Part shown: positions 1 through 5,516 of the stretch, one piece after another
Layout: every line of letters starts with the position of its first letter
How positions within the stretch are numbered: the first letter of the stretch is position 1
Assembly: GCA_021783935.1 (NCBI GenBank)
Contig: JAJXTK010000446.1
Coordinates: 1 to 5,516, forward strand
Reading direction: 5' to 3'
Length of the DNA stretch: 5,516 bases
Origin: Myxococcales bacterium
Lineage (GTDB): Bacteria > Myxococcota_A > Polyangia > Polyangiales > JADJMO01
Program-made: the position numbers and the translations under genes
Notes under the pieces: generated by a model
Databases searched by the model: none
What the model saw: the letters and a program-made list of their open reading frames with translations, nothing else
Told to the model about the DNA's origin: nothing

Positions 1-681
1 GAACTCCTTGAGCGCGTCGTTCTGGATGGTGCCGCCGATCTTGTCGCGCCCGATGCCGCGCTCGTCGGCGAGCGCGACGTAGAAGGCCAGCAGCACGATC
101 GCCGGACCGTTGATGGTCATCGACGTGGTGACCTTGTCGAGCGGGATCTGGTCGAAGAGGACCTTCATGTCCTCGAGCGTGTCGACGGCGACGCCGCACA
201 TGCCGACCTCGCCGAGCGAGCGCGGCGAGTCGGAGTCGTAGCCCATGAGGGTGGGGAAATCGAAGGCGGTCGACAGGCCCGTCTGCCCCTCGGCGAGCAG
301 GTAGCGAAAGCGCTGGTTGGTCTGCTTCGGCGTGCCGAAGCCGGCGAACTGCCGCATCGTCCAGAGGCGGCCGCGGTACATGTTCGGCTGCACGCCGCGC
401 GTGAAGGGGAACTCGCCCGGGAAGCCGAGGTCGCGGAAGTAGTCGAGCTGCACGTCGCCCGGCGTGACGAGGTCGGGCACCTCGACGCCGCTCCAGGTCG
501 TGTAGTGCGAGGCGCGCGGCTCGACCTTGGCCGCGGCTGCCTTGACGGGCCCCTCGCGCCACGCGCTCGCGGCGCGGCGCAGCAGCTCGAGCTCCGCGCT
601 CCCCAAGGAAGGGATCTCCCCCTCGGACGTGAACTCGCGCGTCGCGATCGGATCGTTCGAAACGGAGCTGTCGTCGGCCAT
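1..681 (-). CDS. Acyl-CoA mutase large subunit (methylmalonyl-CoA mutase family), N-terminal part, partial at left edge
   Basis: This is the first 227 residues of an adenosylcobalamin-dependent acyl-CoA mutase, which rearranges the carbon skeleton of a CoA thioester in the cytoplasm by a radical mechanism. The start ATG (681) has a GAGGT ribosome site 6 nt upstream. Residues 1-75 are a family-typical leader. The substrate TIM barrel follows, with MYRGRLWTMRQFAGFG (101-116), a QTGLSTAFDFPT stretch (133-144), GYDSD (147-151), SMTINGPA (187-194) and GTIQND (217-222). GTIQ carries the Gln equivalent to Q197 of Propionibacterium MCM. The MYRGR/QTGLS style is nearer stand-alone or isobutyryl-type large subunits than the heterodimeric MCM alpha subunit. 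Phe112 sits where MCM has substrate-binding Tyr89, and isobutyryl-CoA mutase has Phe there. The second discriminating residue (Arg207 in MCM, Gln198 in IcmA) would be codon 230, three codons past the edge. The C-terminal part and any B12 domain are outside the window. Family assignment is firm; the substrate is open. Confidence 0.92.
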   Translation of the reverse strand, partial: MADDSSVSNDPIATREFTSEGEIPSLGSAELELLRRAASAWREGPVKAAAAKVEPRASHYTTWSGVEVPDLVTPGDVQLDYFRDLGFPGEFPFTRGVQPNMYRGRLWTMRQFAGFGTPKQTNQRFRYLLAEGQTGLSTAFDFPTLMGYDSDSPRSLGEVGMCGVAVDTLEDMKVLFDQIPLDKVTTSMTINGPAIVLLAFYVALADERGIGRDKIGGTIQNDALKEF

Positions 682-687
682 GGCGCT

Positions 688-692
688 ACCTC
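688..692 (-). promoter_or_regulatory. Ribosome binding site of the acyl-CoA mutase gene
   Basis: Read on the minus strand this is GAGGT, 6 nt before the ATG at 681. It supports that start and independent translation of the mutase after the kinase stop. Confidence 0.6.
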
Positions 693-743
693 GAGGGCGT
701 TCTACGACACAACCGCGGCGCGGCAAGCCACGGCCCCGAGGGC

Positions 744-2870
<2,127 letters not shown>

Positions 2871-2922
2871 TGCGCGGAAGCCTAGCAGGCCGTGCCCGGA
2901 GTCCCCAACCCACAATTCGGGC

Positions 2923-2940
2923 GGTTCACGCCCGTGAACC
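2923..2940. promoter_or_regulatory. Perfect palindrome in the divergent intergenic region, candidate operator
   Basis: GGTTCACG-CC-CGTGAACC is an 8-bp perfect inverted repeat with a 2-nt centre. It sits between two divergent genes, 52 nt before the kinase start (2870) and 107 nt before the GTG of the DHH gene (3048). Position and symmetry suit a dimeric repressor or activator acting on one or both promoters. No convincing -35/-10 pair was found on either strand, which is common in GC-rich genomes. The rest of 2871-3047 holds only a short GCGAG/CTCGC repeat (2984-2995). Confidence 0.45.
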
Positions 2941-3040
2941 TCGCGCATTTGGGGCGAGCAAAGCCCGGCCGTCATCCGCGGGAGCGAGGGCTCGCGACGC
3001 GCACAGCCTCGCACCCGAGGCGCACCCCTTCGTGGTAAGC

Positions 3041-3044
3041 GAGG
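3041..3044 (+). promoter_or_regulatory. Closely spaced ribosome binding site before a GTG start
   Basis: GAGG lies only 3 nt before the GTG at 3048, shorter than the usual 5-9 nt. An in-frame TAA at 3036-3038 sits four codons upstream, so the protein cannot begin earlier. The next in-frame GTG (Val29) would remove the first strand of the fold. Short spacing plus GTG suggests modest translation. Confidence 0.4.
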
Positions 3045-3047
3045 CGG

Positions 3048-4004
3048 GTGAACGCGCCGCGCAACTTCGCCCTCGCCTTCGGCTCGCCTCGCAAGCTGCC
3101 GCGCGCGCGCGAGCTCGGCGGCCGGGTCGTCGTGCTCGACATCGCGTTCGCGTACGACGTCGAAGGGGGCGCGCTGAAGCCCTCGAGCGCCTCGAAGTTC
3201 GAACAGATCACCGGCAAGCTGATCGACGGGCTCGGCGGGCGCCTCGCCGCGTGGGTCGATCACCATGATCACGCGCGCCACGCCGACTACGCAGCCGATC
3301 CGCGCTTCGTGCTCGCTACCAAGGCGCAGCACCCCGCCTGCCCGGAGATGGTGACCGCGGAGCTCGTCGCGCGCGTCGGCGACGTCGACACGATCGTCTG
3401 CCACACCGACTTCGACGGCCTGTGCGCGGCCGCCAAGTGGATGCGCGGCGGGGTCGAGCCGTACGCCGGCGCCGACGCCGACGCGCGCGCCATCGACACG
3501 CGCATCGGCAAGCCAGGTCCGATCGGCGAGCGCTTCGACCGGGCGCTGCGCGGCCGCCCGAACGACGAGGGGCTCTGCGGCCTGGTGGTGCGCCACCTCG
3601 CGACGGGCCTCGCCGATGCCGGCCTGTGGGCGCCCATCGACCGCGCCGCCGCCGACTACCAGGCGCAAGAGGACGAAGCGCGCCGGCAGGCCAAGGGGTT
3701 CGCGAGGCTGCGCGGCGCACCCCACGGGGTCGCCTACGTCGACGTCACCCCTCGCGCGGGGGAGGCGCGGCGCGCCTACGACAAGACGCTGCTGCTCCTG
3801 CTCGGTCAGGAGCGCGAGCCGATCGCCGTGGTCGTCGATCGCGACACCGTGTCGCTCGCCGCCGCCTTCGACAGCGGCATCGATTTCCTCGCGCTGCTCG
3901 GCCTCTCGGGCGGGATGCCCACGCGCGTGTCGGTGCCGGTGCAGCGGCTCGCCGACGTGCTGCGCGCCCTCGGCGTGACCGATCCCCCGCCGCGCCGCGG
4001 ATGA
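3048..4004 (+). CDS. DHH-family phosphoesterase-like protein with permuted motif order
   Basis: A 318-residue cytoplasmic protein with no signal peptide or membrane segment. It shows metal-binding motifs of DHH phosphoesterases, the superfamily of RecJ, NrnA/NrnB oligoribonucleases and cyclic-dinucleotide phosphodiesterases. A strand ending VVVLD (27-31) resembles motif II. VDHHDHARH (70-78) is the DHH motif III, followed by the helix CPEMVTAELVARV (98-110), which resembles the helix that follows DHH in canonical members. Then comes VDTIVCHTDFDGLCAA (113-128), which looks like motif I (compare HTDLDGVGC in NrnB-type enzymes). AIDTR (148-152) may supply a further metal Asp. In known members motif I is N-terminal and DHH follows; here the order is II-III-I. 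The C-terminal part (about 225-310) has alternating strands and a SGGM turn (287-290) at the place of a DHHA1-like substrate domain, but the classic GGGH signature is missing. Mn-dependent phosphodiester hydrolysis is inferred; the substrate is unknown. The gene is divergent from the kinase and 255 nt from the next gene. Confidence 0.8.
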   Translation: MNAPRNFALAFGSPRKLPRARELGGRVVVLDIAFAYDVEGGALKPSSASKFEQITGKLIDGLGGRLAAWVDHHDHARHADYAADPRFVLATKAQHPACPEMVTAELVARVGDVDTIVCHTDFDGLCAAAKWMRGGVEPYAGADADARAIDTRIGKPGPIGERFDRALRGRPNDEGLCGLVVRHLATGLADAGLWAPIDRAAADYQAQEDEARRQAKGFARLRGAPHGVAYVDVTPRAGEARRAYDKTLLLLLGQEREPIAVVVDRDTVSLAAAFDSGIDFLALLGLSGGMPTRVSVPVQRLADVLRALGVTDPPPRRG

Positions 4005-4088
4005 CATTGGGAGGCCGACCCTTCATCCGCGCAAGCCAGGCGCGACCTCGAATGCCGGGGTAGCCCTGCCGATCCTGTGGCCTAAGTA

Positions 4089-4129
4089 CACGAAAACCCG
4101 GGCAGATTGACCTGCGCATTCTTTTCGTG
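4089..4129. promoter_or_regulatory. Nested inverted repeat CACGAAAA / TTTTCGTG upstream of the AblB-like gene
   Basis: CACGAAAA (4089-4096) and TTTTCGTG (4122-4129) are perfect 8-bp inverted repeats. Inside them GCAG (4102-4105) and CTGC (4112-4115) form a second, nearly centred stem around a 6-nt loop. If transcribed this would fold as a two-tier hairpin; as DNA it could be an operator. The arm is AT-rich in otherwise GC-rich DNA and lies about 130 nt before the ATG at 4260. It could instead end transcription of the DHH gene, but no T-run follows. Confidence 0.4.
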
Positions 4130-4137
4130 CAAGGTCA
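4108..4137. promoter_or_regulatory. Inverted repeat TGACCT-N18-AGGTCA
   Basis: TGACCT (4108-4113) and AGGTCA (4132-4137) are perfect 6-bp arms 18 nt apart. They overlap the outer hairpin and could not pair in RNA at the same time. The left arm with its preceding T reads TTGACC (4107-4112), a reasonable sigma-70 -35 hexamer, but no good -10 lies 16-18 nt downstream. It is a possible transcription-factor site or promoter element. Confidence 0.3.
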
Positions 4138-4243
4138 TTTCAACTTTGCAAGGCCGCGAGGGCGGGCTCGTGGACGGTGCCGAAGCTCGGCCCCGAGCCC
4201 GAGACGAACGCGGCCGCGCGAGCCGGGTTTCGCGGATGGGTGA

Positions 4244-4250
4244 GGGGAGG
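4244..4250 (+). promoter_or_regulatory. Strong ribosome binding site of the AblB-like gene
   Basis: GGGGAGG ends 9 nt before the ATG at 4260. It fixes the start there rather than at the in-frame ATG 4236, which the site itself overlaps, or the in-frame TTG at 4107, which falls within the repeat-rich upstream region. Confidence 0.75.
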
Positions 4251-4259
4251 TTTTTCTCG

Positions 4260-5267
4260 ATGGCATCGAAGCTCCGTGCGCCGAGCGTGAGCGGCGCCGC
4301 GCTCAAGGGTTCGGAACCGACGTTCGAGGAGGTCTTCGTCCGCAACGACGCGGTCTCGCTCTGCCTGCTCTTGAACCGCCGCGCGCGCGCGATGCGCGTC
4401 ATCGACTTCCGCGCCGGCGCCTCGCCCGCCAAGCGCCTCTTCGTGCAGTCGATCGCGCGGCGTGAGCGCATCGAAAAGGTCGTCGCCCTGGTGGAGCGCG
4501 ACGAGTGCGCGACGTGGGGCCGCCTCGGCTTCGCGCGCGAGGGGAACATTCCAGGCTTCTACAAGCGCAGCGACGCGTTCATCATGGGATGCCTCGTCGC
4601 CCCCGTCGCGACGGCGCCGGCGCCCGCGCAGCGTCGTTCGAGCCACGAGTCGGGCGTGTTCAGCGTCGGCCGCCACGACCTGTTCACGAGCGACTCGAGC
4701 GATGACGCCGACGAGGAGCTGCCGCCGCCCGCCTCGAGCGCCGCGGCCGAGAAGACCGCAGCGGCCGCGCGCAAGCTCGCCAAGGAGCTCGGCGAGCCCC
4801 CCGCGACGACGATGAAGCTCACCCCGCTGTCGTCGGCCGAGGTGCAGAAGCGCATCGCGCAAGCCACCAAGGAAGGGCGCGCGCTCACGGGCTTCGAGGC
4901 CTTCGGGCGCGACGTCACCCGCGACGACCTGCTCGCGACTGCCAAGGGGCACGAGCTGGTCGTCGGCGCGGAGATCCAGCGCTGCTACGGCAACGCGTTC
5001 ATCGAGGCGCTGGCGGCCCCGCACGACGACAAAGAGCGCGCCTTCCTCAGCGCGGCGCTGCGCGCGATGTGCGATCGCCTGCTCGCCAACGGCATCTACA
5101 CCGCCTTCGCGATCAGCCCCGCCAACGACGTGCGCATGGCGACGGCCTACGTCGTCAACGGCTTCCGTCGCACCGGCCTGCTGCGCTCGCACCTGCGCGT
5201 GCGCGACGAGCGCGTCGACGCGATGCTCTGGTCGCGCAAGCTCGCCAACCCGAGCGCGGAGGAGTGA
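4260..5267 (+). CDS. AblB-like protein (divergent GNAT-related, possibly non-catalytic)
   Basis: A 335-residue soluble protein of unproven function. Its two ends recall AblB, the putative beta-lysine N-acetyltransferase that makes the osmolyte N-epsilon-acetyl-beta-lysine. Residues 22-113 match the AblB N-terminal half: a strand near 46-51, the helix around KRLFVQSIARR, IEKVVALV (71-78), and GFAREGNIPGFYKRSDA (90-106) ending in FIMG. Residues 115-185 are an Ala/Pro/Ser/Asp-rich linker. Residues 235-328 match the C-terminal GNAT half: a helix LSAALRAMCDRLLANGI (263-279), TAFAIS (281-286), VNGFRRTGLL (299-308) and a last strand ending AMLW (321-324). The acetyl-CoA loop (Q/R-x-x-G-x-G/A) expected before the helix is not seen; DDKERAFLSA stands there. 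GF-x-R-x-G occurs in both halves (90-95 and 301-306). No lysine 2,3-aminomutase (ablA) is nearby, so osmolyte synthesis is doubtful. Start chosen from the ribosome site at 4244-4250. A hairpin follows 14 nt after the TGA. Confidence 0.7.
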   Translation: MASKLRAPSVSGAALKGSEPTFEEVFVRNDAVSLCLLLNRRARAMRVIDFRAGASPAKRLFVQSIARRERIEKVVALVERDECATWGRLGFAREGNIPGFYKRSDAFIMGCLVAPVATAPAPAQRRSSHESGVFSVGRHDLFTSDSSDDADEELPPPASSAAAEKTAAAARKLAKELGEPPATTMKLTPLSSAEVQKRIAQATKEGRALTGFEAFGRDVTRDDLLATAKGHELVVGAEIQRCYGNAFIEALAAPHDDKERAFLSAALRAMCDRLLANGIYTAFAISPANDVRMATAYVVNGFRRTGLLRSHLRVRDERVDAMLWSRKLANPSAEE

Positions 5268-5281
5268 GGGAGCTTCGCTCA

Positions 5282-5302
5282 CCACCGCCTGAAAGGCGGT
5301 GG
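5282..5302. terminator. Hairpin after the AblB-like gene, possible terminator or IS200/IS605-type end remnant
   Basis: CCACCGCC-TGAAA-GGCGGTGG is a perfect 8-bp stem with a 5-nt loop, 14 nt after the stop at 5267. It could slow or stop transcription, although no T-run follows (CTTCGG instead). Read on the minus strand it is preceded by GAAG and followed by TGA, giving GAAG-CCACCGCC-TTTCA-GGCGGTGG-TGA. This resembles the hairpin beyond tnpB at the right end of IS200/IS605 elements. No transposase or tnpB fragment is present, so this could be a relic or coincidence. Confidence 0.5.
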
Positions 5303-5393
5303 CTTCGGTCGACGACTGGAAGTCGATCACGTCGCCCTACGCGAACGACTCGGAACCAGAGATTCGCGCATCACGGCGAGGTTCGCTCGACTG

Positions 5394-5430
5394 CCCCCAC
5401 CCCGGCCCTCCCCCGCGGTGCGGGGGAGGG
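5394..5430 (+). repeat. REP-like GC-rich palindromic unit, copy 1
   Basis: A C-rich arm (5394-5405) leads into a perfect 11-bp stem: CCCTCCCCCGC (5406-5416), loop GGT, GCGGGGGAGGG (5420-5430). It resembles the CCCTCTCCCGC / GCGGGAGAGGG intergenic repeats common in GC-rich proteobacteria. It pairs with an inverted second copy at 5462-5501. Confidence 0.7.
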
Positions 5431-5461
5431 AGTCTCGACGGAGCTTGCCGCGCGTTGGGCC

Positions 5462-5501
5462 CCCTTCCCACGCACCGCGGGGGAAGGGCTGGGGATGGGG
5501 G
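5462..5501 (-). repeat. REP-like GC-rich palindromic unit, copy 2 (inverted)
   Basis: On the minus strand this reads as copy 1 with two substitutions and three single-base insertions (about 35 of 40 aligned positions identical by eye). Its own stem is CCCTTCCCACGC (5462-5473), loop ACC, GCGGGGGAAGGG (5477-5488), with one mismatch. The two copies face each other across a 31-nt spacer (5431-5461), like a BIME pair of inverted REP units. They may act as a terminator or supercoiling element at the end of the transcription unit. Confidence 0.7.
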
Positions 5502-5516
5502 CCGTTCGATCTGGAA

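Noticed and set aside
4107..4259. In-frame N-terminal extension of the AblB-like protein from TTG 4107
   Set aside because: It would translate the repeat-rich upstream region, has no good ribosome site, and the GGGGAGG site points to ATG 4260.
5313..5325. CGACT-GGA-AGTCG small hairpin
   Set aside because: A 5-bp stem is expected often by chance in this composition and has no clear role.
4140..5330. A 396-codon minus-strand open frame opposite the AblB-like gene
   Set aside because: Composition is that of a GC-rich shadow frame, while the plus strand has a strong ribosome site and GNAT-like motifs.

Overview
The window is very GC-rich, with strong third-position G/C bias on both strands. It carries a long Ser/Thr protein kinase with a membrane segment and periplasmic helical repeats, and a B12-dependent acyl-CoA mutase. 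This combination fits a myxobacterium (Myxococcota, perhaps the Polyangia/Sorangiineae side). That assignment is inferred from gene style and was not tested by a database search.

Layout. (1) Positions 681 to 1, minus strand: the N-terminal 227 residues of a methylmalonyl-CoA-mutase-family large subunit, running off the left edge. (2) Positions 2870 to 744, minus strand: a complete 708-residue Hanks-type Ser/Thr kinase, 62 nt upstream of the mutase and probably able to be co-transcribed with it. (3) Positions 2871-3047: a divergent intergenic region with a perfect 8-bp palindrome (GGTTCACG-CC-CGTGAACC). (4) Positions 3048-4004, plus strand: a 318-residue protein with DHH-phosphoesterase motifs in an unusual order, the DHH motif coming before the HTDFDG motif. 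(5) Positions 4005-4259: an intergenic region with overlapping inverted and direct repeats in an AT-richer patch (about 4089-4153). (6) Positions 4260-5267, plus strand: a 335-residue protein resembling AblB-type (beta-lysine N-acetyltransferase-like) proteins in both halves, without a recognisable acetyl-CoA P-loop. (7) Positions 5268-5516: no gene; a strong hairpin just after the stop, then an inverted pair of about 40-bp REP-like GC-rich palindromes.

No single pathway clearly joins the four genes. The kinase and mutase form one same-strand block, and the two plus-strand genes point away from it. No mobile-element genes, rRNA, tRNA or CRISPR array were seen. The observations most worth following are the rearranged DHH motif order, the Phe at a substrate-determining position of the mutase (pointing to an isobutyryl-CoA-mutase-like enzyme), the degenerate AblB-like protein, and the structured regulatory patches at 2923-2940 and 4089-4153.
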